Assembly: GCA_016722285.1 (NCBI GenBank)
Contig: JADKGI010000005.1
Coordinates: forward strand, 1 to 64,000
Length of the DNA: 64,000 nucleotides
Direction of reading: 5' to 3'
Source: Saprospiraceae bacterium
Lineage (GTDB): Bacteria; Bacteroidota; Bacteroidia; Chitinophagales; Saprospiraceae
Shown here: positions 17,385 to 27,100 of the stretch, in pieces
Layout: each line of letters begins with the position of its first letter
Numbering within the stretch: position 1 is the first letter of the stretch
Notes under the pieces: generated by a model
What the model saw: only the letters and a program-made list of their open reading frames with translations
The model's database searches: none
Told to the model about the DNA's origin: nothing
Program-made: the position numbers and the translations under genes

Positions 17385-17798
17385 TTATTTTAATTCAGCA
17401 CTTCCGAATAATACAGAAAATTGCTTGCACCAAATTAATACAAATTTTTGTTTTTTAAAATCAACTCCGGCAGGAATCGCCAGGTCATAAGTTCCATTAT
17501 TGGGTTTGGACACGACTTCAAAAGAATTTAATGCCTTTTTGTCATCTGCCAGATAAAGTCTGAGATCGGGTCCACTTTCTGAATTTAAACTCTGAATTCT
17601 GAGTATATTCTTACCATCTGTTGATTTATATATACTTGCTTTCCCACTTGTGCTATGTGCCTCGCTCATGAAAACGCCTGAATATAACAATGTTGCTGTT
17701 GAATCAATCTCCTCATTTACTGTATCAACATTATCCTTGCCACATGATGTGAAAAGAGATATTGATATAATTAAAGTTAACACCTTTAATAAATACAT
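17385..17798 (-). CDS. DM13-domain lipoprotein
   Basis: About 137 residues from the ATG at 17798, which starts a lipoprotein signal (MYLLKVLTLIISISLFTSC). A start at 17837 would place 13 residues before it and is less likely. The rest is a DM13 domain (YSGVFMSEAHSTSGKASIY, then GPDLRLYLADD and KFVLIWCKQFSVLFGSAEL). DM13 has been proposed to be a cytochrome-like or redox domain on the basis of a conserved Cys, which is present here in IWCKQF. Envelope location is expected. Confidence 0.85.
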   Translation of the reverse strand: MYLLKVLTLIISISLFTSCGKDNVDTVNEEIDSTATLLYSGVFMSEAHSTSGKASIYKSTDGKNILRIQSLNSESGPDLRLYLADDKKALNSFEVVSKPNNGTYDLAIPAGVDFKKQKFVLIWCKQFSVLFGSAELK

Positions 17799-17864
17799 TT
17801 TCCTGATTTTGACATAAAAGTAATACACAAGTATCACAGATTTATCACAATATAATTTTTATTT

Positions 17865-18902
17865 TCATCTTCCCAAGAACAAGTGGTACCAAAATTTTAA
17901 AACTTTGGTTCTTTTGAAGCCCCTGGCTTTATTTTCTTCACTTATTTCATACATAAACCTCATGTGTGTAAAAAAATCCCGATAAGCATTGATTAACCCG
18001 GTTTTTTGATCATAAATATGTGCTGGCTCTGAGTTAATACCATTCAGTTCAACAATTTTAAAATTTTTTCCATCTTCCAATTCTTCCAGAGAATTATATT
18101 TTAAATCATATCTCCCATAATAAAATTCACAAATACCTTTGGAGATGTCATCGAATACGGCTTCAAGTTTTTTAGAAATTAGATGATTTGATTTAATAAA
18201 TCTGGTACCTCTGTTATGGTTTCCGATAGGCTCTAATTTCACATATTCTCCATTATCAGGTATTTTTAATAAAAATTCTGCATCCATTCTTTCGATTTGA
18301 AGCCTGCTTCTAAAGTTCAAAAACATCAATTGTCCTATATTTTGCTTTCCATCACCTATGACGTGCAAAAACTCTTTCGTCGAAAATGACGTAATCCTCC
18401 CAAAAGATTCTGATGGCTTTCTAACATAAAATATGCCTGCTTCATTCGGACTATCACAAAATTCCTGTAGGATAAAATTGCGGCCAATAGAGTCTGAGTA
18501 AGCCTTGAGTTCGTCATGGTTATGAACGATTGTTACCCCTTTTCCACGTTCGCCCATATCAGGTTTTACTATCAACGGAAAAGACAAAAATGAAGGTAAT
18601 GAGGTTATTTTTTCTGATGGATGCATTAGTATTCCCCTTGGTTTAAATGCTTCCGGGATAGAATCCAGTATGGCAGATTTGCTGTATCTGATTATTCCGC
18701 TATCTTTGATAGATGGATTCACTCCTGTAAAAAATGTCGCTGACCTGGCTTTCATAGCCAAATAAGTGATATATGCACCTATAGGAATATAAAATACCCA
18801 AATTGGCCAATACTCATAATTTAATAACTTTCCCAGCCATAAATATCTGATTTTCAGACCAACACCCGAAACACCTGACTTCATAATCTTTGTGTCGATC
18901 AT
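17865..18902 (-). CDS. ATP-grasp domain protein
   Basis: 345 residues. One hydrophobic segment near the N-terminus (WPIWVFYIPIGAYITYLAM) is followed by an ATP-grasp region. Visible features are the lysine strand FPLIVKPDMGERGKGV, the hinge NFILQEFCDSPNEAGIFYV and the metal-binding end FKIVELNGINSEP. ATP-grasp enzymes join carboxylates to amines or thiols through an acyl-phosphate; D-alanine-D-alanine ligase-like members are the closest in style. The substrate is unknown. The gene is isolated by about 140 bases from the YHS gene downstream. Confidence 0.8.
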   Translation of the reverse strand: MIDTKIMKSGVSGVGLKIRYLWLGKLLNYEYWPIWVFYIPIGAYITYLAMKARSATFFTGVNPSIKDSGIIRYSKSAILDSIPEAFKPRGILMHPSEKITSLPSFLSFPLIVKPDMGERGKGVTIVHNHDELKAYSDSIGRNFILQEFCDSPNEAGIFYVRKPSESFGRITSFSTKEFLHVIGDGKQNIGQLMFLNFRSRLQIERMDAEFLLKIPDNGEYVKLEPIGNHNRGTRFIKSNHLISKKLEAVFDDISKGICEFYYGRYDLKYNSLEELEDGKNFKIVELNGINSEPAHIYDQKTGLINAYRDFFTHMRFMYEISEENKARGFKRTKVLKFWYHLFLGR

Positions 18903-19042
18903 ACTAAAAATTATACTTGAAACACAAATAATTTAAAAATATGGATTCTAATTTTAAAATACAAGTGGGACTTAATTTGTAAGATTTTTCGACCATATCT
19001 ACTTTGGAATTAATTCAAAAGTAGATAATAAATCTGACTTTT

Positions 19043-19483
19043 TTATTTATTTAGGGTAAAATTTGAGTCAGCTTTTTGGATGAACCCCAGACGGTCTTCA
19101 TCCCATTCTTTTTGGACTCCTTTATCATAATTAAGATATAATCTTCCACCAACTATAGCCCAGGCATCTGGTTCTGTTTTTACAGCATAACCCTTGGCCC
19201 AACCATAAGCGCAGTAACCGCCATATTGTGGAGCATATTTTTCAGGATTAGCCTCAAACATTTTTTTGTTGCTTTCAGAAGAAAAGTACCAAATTGATCC
19301 ATTCCAATTTAAATTAATGGTTTTTACCCCTTTTACAGGTTGATTTTCAGTGAAATATGATACAGGATCATAACCCCTGATAGCCCCTTCTTTGGTGGTA
19401 AAAAATTGTCCATTTTTTGATTTCTGGGATGTTGCAACAGCCACTATGCATATAGTAAAAAAGAAAATGAGTAATGGTTTCAT
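19043..19483 (-). CDS. YHS domain secreted protein
   Basis: 146 residues with a signal peptide (MKPLLIFFFTICIVAVATS) and a YHS domain. The signature is read as AIRGYDPVSYF, then YFSSESNKKMFEANPEKYAPQYGGYCAYG. YHS domains are small, often metal-binding, and found with copper or heavy-metal handling proteins. Its ATG overlaps the stop of the DoxX-like gene (TAATG at 19485-19481), so the two are translationally coupled and likely act together in the envelope. Confidence 0.9.
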   Translation of the reverse strand: MKPLLIFFFTICIVAVATSQKSKNGQFFTTKEGAIRGYDPVSYFTENQPVKGVKTINLNWNGSIWYFSSESNKKMFEANPEKYAPQYGGYCAYGWAKGYAVKTEPDAWAIVGGRLYLNYDKGVQKEWDEDRLGFIQKADSNFTLNK

Positions 19484-19911
19484 TATAACGATTTATTTGA
19501 ACTTAATGTTGGAAAATATTTAGTGATCAGCTCAAGCAATTTTTTTCTTTTCAAAGCGATGATGCCAATACAACAAACAGCAACGAAAATAGCAAGCATA
19601 AATAATTTTCCACCGTCGTTTTCTACTACTATGCCTAAAATAAAAAGATGAGACATGATAGCTCCGCTGATGATCCCGATAGCTAATATCGCTCCAAACA
19701 GTGAGGTCTTTGGTCTGATAAGAAGAATACCCGAAATCAGCTCGATGATTCCTGTTCCAATTCTGCCCCAGGGCTCCATCCCCATGACAGTAAAGATATG
19801 CACACTAACTGGTGCGGCCGTAAATTTGAAATAAAGCGTCTGAAGTAAAATAGCTGCTGCAATAAAACTAAGTGCTCGTTCTACGTAATAGATAGTGGTC
19901 GGATTTGACAT
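19483..19911 (-). CDS. DoxX-family membrane protein
   Basis: About 142 residues from the ATG at 19911 (MSNPTTIYYVERALSFIAAA), with four membrane segments. The family-typical GTGIIELISGILLIRPK is seen in the second segment. DoxX-type proteins are four-helix membrane subunits, some tied to quinone or redox metabolism. It is coupled to the YHS gene through overlapping stop and start codons. An upstream ATG at 19944 is possible but adds only polar residues. Confidence 0.85.
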   Translation of the reverse strand: MSNPTTIYYVERALSFIAAAILLQTLYFKFTAAPVSVHIFTVMGMEPWGRIGTGIIELISGILLIRPKTSLFGAILAIGIISGAIMSHLFILGIVVENDGGKLFMLAIFVAVCCIGIIALKRKKLLELITKYFPTLSSNKSL

Positions 19912-20084
19912 AATATTGATTTGATTATTTGGATAATAAACCAAATGTGCATTTCATTTATCACAGAATTATCACAATTGAAATAATATTAAATAGATCT
20001 GTTATTTTCTATAAAAATGCTCTTTATTATAGCTCTGAAAAAGCACTGATCGGTGCCATGTGCTAAATAATAATTCTTTTTCGG

Positions 20085-20911
20085 TTATTGTGTGAAAACA
20101 CCAATGGAAAAAGAAGGGGATGCCAATACATTTTGCCCTTTTATGGCTCCGGCTGCTCTGAATGAAATTCCTAAATGTGGCTTTAGAAAATAAAGAAATT
20201 CTAACCCCGGCGACATGTATTCCACATTATTTGAAAACAGACCTGTTGGGGATGCGGAAACACTACCATTATTCAGACTTTCTATACCTGAAAGTTTGAA
20301 AATAGACAATAATTTTTCATTCAGCATTTTATATCCAAATTCTGCGTCATAACGAATTTCGTCAGAAAATCCTTTTGTTCGATTATTATATCCAACTCCA
20401 AACTGGGTCCACCATTTTGTGTCACCAAAACCGGTACTTAATTTTAACATTTGGTTGAATTCACCATCTCCGCTATATAAACCCGAATTTTCCTGGCTGT
20501 CACCTGTCGGCAAACCAAGCAATAAAGTCGCGCTTACCGGGAGTCTTCCTGTTGGTAAAGCATACCTGAATGCTATATCAATATCACCAATATTATTTGT
20601 AATTATACCTGGCTTAAGTACAGATCCTGTTTGGGCATCTTTAGTCTCTTTCAGTACATTTCTTACTAAAAAGGTATGTACGCTTGCAAGGTAAACTTAT
20701 CAGTTATACCTCTTTCTCCATAAAAACTGAGGGTGTGGTATCCCAGAGTTCCGGAAGATACCACCTTGCCTCCCTGATCAAAAATTTTATTTCCTTGTAT
20801 AATTGTGTAATCCAACTTATAAAAACCTTCGCCTTTTGGTTTGGTCCAGGCTTGTCCTGATAAATTTATCACTATCATAAGTGAAAATATAAAAATAAAT
20901 GATTGCTTCAT
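20085..20911 (-). CDS. Outer-membrane transporter-like beta-barrel protein (one frameshift)
   Basis: The product would be about 275 residues with a signal peptide (MKQSFIFIFSLMIVINLSGQ), then a run of alternating polar/hydrophobic strands such as GEGFYKLDYTIIQGN, FYGERGITDKFTLQAYIPF and DTKWWTQFGVGYNNR, ending SFSIGVFTQ. The style is that of the MetA/phenol-pathway or alginate-type transporter-like barrels. The frame breaks near 20670: one more T in the run there turns PF-stop into PFLVRNVLKETKDA, which joins the second frame (intact from about 20670 to 20085). A single-base deletion is thus likely. Confidence 0.7.
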
Positions 20912-21384
20912 TATAGGTTAATTCAATGGTTATTTTATTCAAAACAAGATATTTCCTACCGATTGTAATAAGTAAAGATGTATATCAAATATCACAGAAG
21001 TATCACATCACTATAATTTTGTAAAAGAAAAGGCATGTAACTAAGGTACTACATCACTGGAGTTGAATATTGGTGGCCATGGGTAATGATCCGTGGCTTT
21101 CCTTATTACTTTTTTCTGATTCAGCTGCGAGTATCTTATTTAACAAATTCAAACTCGTTGGGACTCTTTTAGTTCTTTGTTGGAGCTTATGTCCATTTCC
21201 ATGAGGAAGTTTTTCAAGGTTGATACTTTTTCTTTTTCGGTATGAATGATTGAGATATCCCTGAGAGTCAATTTGATGTAAATGAAAGCCTATCCAAAAT
21301 AGCGAAAGTAAAATTACTTAAGTTTCTTCATTGCTGTAAAATATGAGGGCTGATAATATGGCAGATGATCAAAAAATAAATCAC
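20912..21384. other. Intergenic region, nothing assigned
   Basis: About 470 bases between the outer-membrane protein gene start and the end of the histidine kinase gene. No convincing frame. It must carry the promoter for the gene at 20911 (minus strand). A short stretch at 21059-21083 resembles 58747-58770 but this is too short to interpret. Confidence 0.4.
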
Positions 21385-22839
21385 TCACAATCCAGCCTTT
21401 GGAACAGTAAACCAAAAAGAATTAACTGAATTGTTGATTTCTGCCTTAATAGTGCAGCCATGCAATGTGCAAATGCTTTTGGCGATGGCAAGACCGAGAC
21501 CGGATCGGGCATTATCACTTTTTTCGTTGGTATAATATCTTTCAAATATGATATCTAAATCTTCCTTTGGAATTAAATCACCCGAGTTACATATTTTGAC
21601 TTTGAATTTGTCGCCAGCATCCAAAATCCATATTTTGATATATCCACCTTCATCCACATATCTGACAGCATTATCCAGCAAATTCTGGAAAACCCGGTCT
21701 ATATATTTGATGTCACCGTATGCCAAACCCTGGTTTTCTTCAATCTCAAAATTTAATTCCACATGTTTTGCTCTAATCCTTAACTGATATTTTTGGATGA
21801 TGTCTGATACCAACTCATAAATATTAAAAGGTTCTTTATTTATTTTAAGCTGACCGGATTCGAGTTTTGTTATTTCGAAAAGATCCGATACAAGGTGATT
21901 GAGTCTGATTGTTTCGGAATAAGCAATGTCAATATACTTATTTTTTTCCTCATCATTCAAAGATGGCTGGCTGTTTTTGATTAATTCCAAAAAGCCAATA
22001 ATTCCTGCCATAGGTGTGCGAAGATCGTGAGAAATATTAGAGATCATTTCTTTTCTGAATTGATCCAGATTGCTTAGTTTATTATTCGCTACCGACAACT
22101 CCTTATTCATTCGGGTAATTTTACTATTGGCTTCTTCAATTATATTTTTATCTTTTTGTTCGCGGCTGAGTATCTTTCTCATTTGCCATATTAGAATGGA
22201 AATCAAGGTTAAAAAAATAGCCAAAGACAATAAAAATGCTTTCAAAAGCTCTGATCTGACTGAATTTTGGAAAATATCCAGTTTTTCATCGACCATCACA
22301 ACAGCTACCGTTTTATTCTTTGAATTTTTTACAGGAGAAAAGGCAGATAACCACATACCAAATTCATCTTTATACGCCGGGATCATGCCACCACTAATGT
22401 AATGATCTTTTAATGTAGCGTGGTAAGTATTGTATGGGTGTCTGTAATAAGGCACGCTATCTGAGGTAATACCAAACTCATAAAACATGCCGCTACTGTC
22501 CATGGTAATTGTATAAACAGGGCTTTTGAGCATATTGGCTTCGTGATTTGATTTGAGAAGTTCATGGAGTGAACGATATAAGCTGTCCTGATTGTTATTG
22601 GTAATCTCATCTTTTGCCTTATGGGCATAAAATATTTGTTGGTGGATATCTCCATCTATCTGAAGGGCCAGAGAATTTGCAATTCCTGAAAGTCTCATCA
22701 AGGTGGATGTTTCATATTGTGAGACAGTAAAATTATAGAACAAAACTACTATCATAATCCATAATGCTACGATGGATCCGGCTACCAAAATAATAATATG
22801 CCTAAGCCTTCGATTTTTCCAGATATTTGATTTAGCCAT
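21385..22839 (-). CDS. Sensor histidine kinase
   Basis: 484 residues from the ATG at 22839. Two membrane segments (HIIILVAGSIVALWIMIVVLF near 11-31 and AFLLSLAIFLTLISILIW near 202-219) bound a periplasmic sensor domain of about 170 residues. A coiled coil leads to the HisKA domain with the phosphorylatable His in NISHDLRTPMAGIIGF, then a HATPase with N box (QNLLDNAVRY), G1 (VKICNSG) and G2 (ARSGLGLAIAKSICTLHG) motifs. It phosphorylates the OmpR-type regulator encoded just upstream; the two genes overlap by 8 bases. The signal is unknown. Confidence 0.93.
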   Translation of the reverse strand: MAKSNIWKNRRLRHIIILVAGSIVALWIMIVVLFYNFTVSQYETSTLMRLSGIANSLALQIDGDIHQQIFYAHKAKDEITNNNQDSLYRSLHELLKSNHEANMLKSPVYTITMDSSGMFYEFGITSDSVPYYRHPYNTYHATLKDHYISGGMIPAYKDEFGMWLSAFSPVKNSKNKTVAVVMVDEKLDIFQNSVRSELLKAFLLSLAIFLTLISILIWQMRKILSREQKDKNIIEEANSKITRMNKELSVANNKLSNLDQFRKEMISNISHDLRTPMAGIIGFLELIKNSQPSLNDEEKNKYIDIAYSETIRLNHLVSDLFEITKLESGQLKINKEPFNIYELVSDIIQKYQLRIRAKHVELNFEIEENQGLAYGDIKYIDRVFQNLLDNAVRYVDEGGYIKIWILDAGDKFKVKICNSGDLIPKEDLDIIFERYYTNEKSDNARSGLGLAIAKSICTLHGCTIKAEINNSVNSFWFTVPKAGL

Positions 22840-23542
22840 ATTCAATGTCCGGGTATTTATTGAATTTATATCCGAGTCCCCACATGGTTATAATATATTT
22901 GGGCTGGGATGGTTCTTCTTCTATTTTATTTCTTAACCTGTTTATATTTGAATTCACGGTATGCTCCAGTCCTTCAAATTGCTCGCCCCATACGCGTTCC
23001 AGTACATCCATTCTGGTAAAAGTACGACCGGGGTTGGACATAAATAGCTGAATCAAATCAAATTCTTTGGCAGTAAGATTTATTTCAATTCCGTTTTTTG
23101 TAAGTATGCGATTATTCAAATCCAATGACAAAGTACCAATAGAGATTAGTCGATTTTCTTTTATATCTGTATTTGATTTTAATTCAGATCTGCGTAAAAG
23201 AGCTTTTACTCTGGCCAGTAATTCTCTGTTGCTGAAAGGTTTAGTGAGGTAATCATCTGCTCCTATTTCAAGGCCGGCAATCTTGTCATCTTCCTCAGAC
23301 TTTGATGTCAACATTAGAATAGGCATTTGCTTATCTGATTGCCGGATCTTGCGACAGATTTCCAGTCCATTGACTCCGGGTAGCATCAGGTCCAGGATTA
23401 GGATGCTGAATTTTTTTTGAGAAAGAGCGTCAAGTCCCTTCCAGCCATTATCATATTCATAAATGGGGACATTCAGTTCTGATAAGACAATTTTTATTAA
23501 TTTGCGAATATTCGGATCGTCTTCTATGATGGCTACAGACAT
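22832..23542 (-). CDS. OmpR/PhoB-type response regulator
   Basis: About 236 residues from the ATG at 23542 (MSVAIIEDDPNIRKLI). The receiver domain has the acidic pocket (E7, D8, D9), phospho-acceptor D51 in ILILDLMLPG and the switch Lys in DDYLTKPF. A winged-helix DNA-binding domain follows (ILTKNGIEINLTAKEFDLIQ to YIITMWGLGYKFN). It forms a two-component system with the overlapping histidine kinase gene. The next genes downstream on this strand are envelope proteins beyond a 470-base gap, so direct targets cannot be read. Confidence 0.95.
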   Translation of the reverse strand: MSVAIIEDDPNIRKLIKIVLSELNVPIYEYDNGWKGLDALSQKKFSILILDLMLPGVNGLEICRKIRQSDKQMPILMLTSKSEEDDKIAGLEIGADDYLTKPFSNRELLARVKALLRRSELKSNTDIKENRLISIGTLSLDLNNRILTKNGIEINLTAKEFDLIQLFMSNPGRTFTRMDVLERVWGEQFEGLEHTVNSNINRLRNKIEEEPSQPKYIITMWGLGYKFNKYPDIEYG

Positions 23543-23875
23543 ATGTAAATTGGATAATACAAACAAAGATAAATTGCTTTTTCATATTACAGGCGTAACA
23601 TTACTCTTAACTTGAAATCTTAGAAAACCAAAGGAATGAGTATGTAAGGTAAAGATGCAAAAGTGGATATTGTATTATTACGTTTAAATTTTCATGTTTG
23701 TGAGAAAATGAGGAAGATTTATTTTATTCAAGGCATATTTTGCAGTCGTAGCTGTTACCTACGGCGAAAAATATAACGTAGAAGAAATTAAAATTTGCCA
23801 CATGCAGTCAAATGATGAAATTTTAAACATACTCTTAATTGCAATGAAGTGGGTTTTGTAAAATGGTATAAATGA

Positions 23876-23941
23876 AAAATCAACCAGATTGACCCCAATG
23901 CCAACGCTGGTTGATATTAAAATAGACCGATTTTGAATATA
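23876..23941. repeat. Palindromic repeat, copy 1
   Basis: A 66-base sequence with the stem ATCAACCAG (23879-23887) and its inverse CTGGTTGAT (23907-23915). The nearly identical copy 2 lies 184 bases away. About 85 percent of bases agree by eye. Confidence 0.65.
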
Positions 23942-24059
23942 CAATTTGACTTAATTTGCTTAAAGATATTAGCAAATTGAATTATTGTTTTTGATTTGCA
24001 CGGTATTCATATCAATATTAAAATGTAGAGTCGAACTTATTAATATTTTTTTTCAGTTT

Positions 24060-24125
24060 TAAATCAACCAGGCTGACCCCAATGTCAGCACTGGTTGATA
24101 CCAAAATAAACCGATTTTACTATAA
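24060..24125. repeat. Palindromic repeat, copy 2, just downstream of the giant gene
   Basis: Same layout as copy 1: stem at 24063-24071 and 24091-24099, then the shared tail CCGATTTT. It ends 17 bases beyond the stop of the giant adhesin gene, so it may act as its 3' end hairpin, but no T-run follows on that strand. Confidence 0.65.
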
Positions 24126-24141
24126 ATTTAATATCAATGTA

Positions 24142-27100
24142 TTACCGTATTACAGTTACATCCCCACTGATCATGTCTTCAAATTCCTTTTCGTTTTCAT
24201 CGAGAGCTGTGTAGGTAAAGATAAAAGCATACACACCTAATTCAACAGGTTTTCCACCGAAATATCCATTCCACGGAGCTAATCCATCGTCAGATTTATA
24301 CACGAGGTTTCCCCATCGGTCATAAATGGATAATTTTGAAGTCAAAACACAACCCGAGTGCGAAATTTGGAAATTTTCATTTCCTTGCCATGAACTCAGA
24401 CTGATGATATTCGGGTGATAGATCTTACAACAGAATTCCTTAATTTCTATAATGTCTGAAGCAATACAACCATTTTCATCAATTACTTCTACTGAATAAG
24501 TGCCATTATCGACAATATCCATATTAGTATCTGAACTTCCGTCACTCCAGTGAATAACAGGGTAGTTATCTACTTCAAGTTTAAATCCTCCATCCAATTT
24601 ACAAATAACTGTATCTCTACCCAGATTTACTCTTGGAAGTGGGTTTACCTGTACTTCCATTTCAACTGGTGGTGATGTAAGATTACACTTTTCAAGTCTT
24701 TGCAGCACGGTAATGATATATTTACCTGGTTGACGAGGCACCATTATGTTTGTCCTGTTGCTGGTGAGTTTCAATCCTGCCATAGCAGAAGATGAACTCC
24801 AGTTATAGGTAGCTTCATCCATTCCATTGACTGCAATGGTGATGGTATCTCCTAAGCAAATTGGATTAGGATTATATGACAAGTCATATGGTGAACCGAT
24901 CTGCTCAATTGTCGTAAGTTGTTTTGACACTTTATTACTGCATCCATATACATCGGTGACCGTGACGGTATAGCTTCCGTTTCCACTCACGATGATGGCT
25001 TCAGAAGTTTCATTATTGCTCCATTGATAATGTACACCACCTGAAGCCCTAAATGTTGATGTGGTGTTCTTACAAATATTTGTCTGACCAGATATCTGAG
25101 GGGTAGGGAGGTCAAAGATTTTTAGCAACACAGATGCACTGTTTTTACAACCATTTATATCCGTTACAGATAATGTGTAAGTTGAAGGACTATTAGCTGT
25201 TATCAATTGAGTTGTTGCACCGGTATTCCAGGTATATATCATTCCGCCCTCTCCTTTTAAGTCCGTATTTGAACCCTTGCAAACTTCTGTTTTACCAGAT
25301 ATCAAAGCAGTAGGTAACTCATTAATTATTAGAGTTTTGGACGCCGACGAGGTACATCCGTTTTGTGATGTAACTGTTACTGAATATTTAGTATTATTCC
25401 CCGTATTAATCTTGGATGAAGTCTCTCCAGTGGACCAGATATACTTTGAACCTCCAGAAGCAACATAAGGAATATTTTGCCCTTTGCAGACCATTGAGTC
25501 ACCATTTATACTTGCTGTTGGAATAGAGTTTACCGTTAATACCTTGGATGCTTCAGTGGTACAGCCATTACTATCCGTAATGGTTACCTTATAAATACCT
25601 CCGGTACTGACCAATAGATTTGATGAATTGACTCCATTATTCCAATTATAGAAACTTCCACCGTTTGCTATAAATGTTTCTGACTCTCCGGAACAAATTT
25701 CTGATTTTCCGCTGATTGAAACAAGTATAGAATCCGAAACAACCAATGATTTTGAAGCAATGGCAGTACAGCCATTAGTATCTGTAACGGTAACAGTATA
25801 ATTTCCTTTTTTATTGGGATTGATGGAAGAACCAGTATTACCATCATTCCAAAGATATGATATACCACCTGTTGCAGAAAAAATGGTAGAATTACCATAA
25901 CATATTGTATCCTTGCCGGCTATAGTAGCTACAGGTGGACTTGTTATTGTAATTATTTTAGATGTTACATCTGTACATCCTTTATTATCTGTTACTGTAA
26001 CGGAATAGGTTGAAGGTAAAGAAACATTAATAGAAGAAGTCGTAGCCTGATTACTCCAAATATAAGTGACTCCTCCAGTGGCTGTCAATGTACTTGAATT
26101 TCCTCCACAGAGACCATTTACACCTGATATACTTATCTGAGGCAGCTTGTTTACAATAAGACTTCTTGCCGCTATGCTATTACATCCCTGAATATCTGTT
26201 ACAGTTACCATATAAATTCCTTCATTTTGCAGTGTAATTTGTGAGGTTGTCATACCATTACTCCATAGATAGTTACTTCCTGCAGATGATGTGAAAATGG
26301 TATTTTCTCCTGTACAAATTTCTGGCCTTCCTGTAATATTTGCTTGAGGCGGTGACACTACGTTCAGGTTGTGAATTGCTGTATTTTTGCATCCATTTGC
26401 ATCAGTTACTGTGACCAAATAGTTTGTATTATTTGTAACTATTATGCTTTCGTTTGTGGCACCATTGTTCCATAGATACGACATACCACCTGTCGCTACC
26501 AAGGTAGTTGAATCCCCTTGACATATTTGTGCTTTACCTGAAATGGAGACAGTTGGGATATTATTTACATTTAGCGATCCAGTAGCTTTGTTTGTACAAC
26601 CAGCCGCATTGGTGACTGTAACAGTGTATGAACCTGCAGTACTCACCACCAATGATGATGTATTTACTCCGGTATTCCAAATATAAGCCGTACCGCCACT
26701 TGCTGTGAATGTACTGCTTCCACCAGCGCATATTTCTGTATTTCCTGAGATGCTCGCAACAGGATTGCTGAACACATTGATGGTCACTACATTGCTCGTA
26801 TCAGAACAAAGGATGCCAGATGTCGTCGTAAATATTCTTCTGTATCTGTGGCTACCTATAATTAAGGCAGGGGTAGTATAATCTTTTGAATTGTTAGTTC
26901 CAATTGCAGCTACGAAAGCAGTGTTGTCAAAGCTATATTCCCAACTGTATGTTCCTGAGATAGGTGTCGCTGCATTGCCTGTGATGGTGATGCCATTGGC
27001 ACTTTCACAATAGCTCAACGTTGATGGTGCTGTGATCGTATTACCAGCAATCGGACATGCACAGTTGTTGTTTACCACTATCGTCGCTGTATCGCTACAG

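Larger units (their letters stand above)
23543..24141. other. Intergenic region with two copies of a palindromic repeat
   Basis: About 600 AT-rich bases between the response regulator start and the end of the giant adhesin gene, both on the minus strand. It holds the response-regulator promoter and two 65-base near-identical repeats (listed separately). No gene was recognised. Confidence 0.5.
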
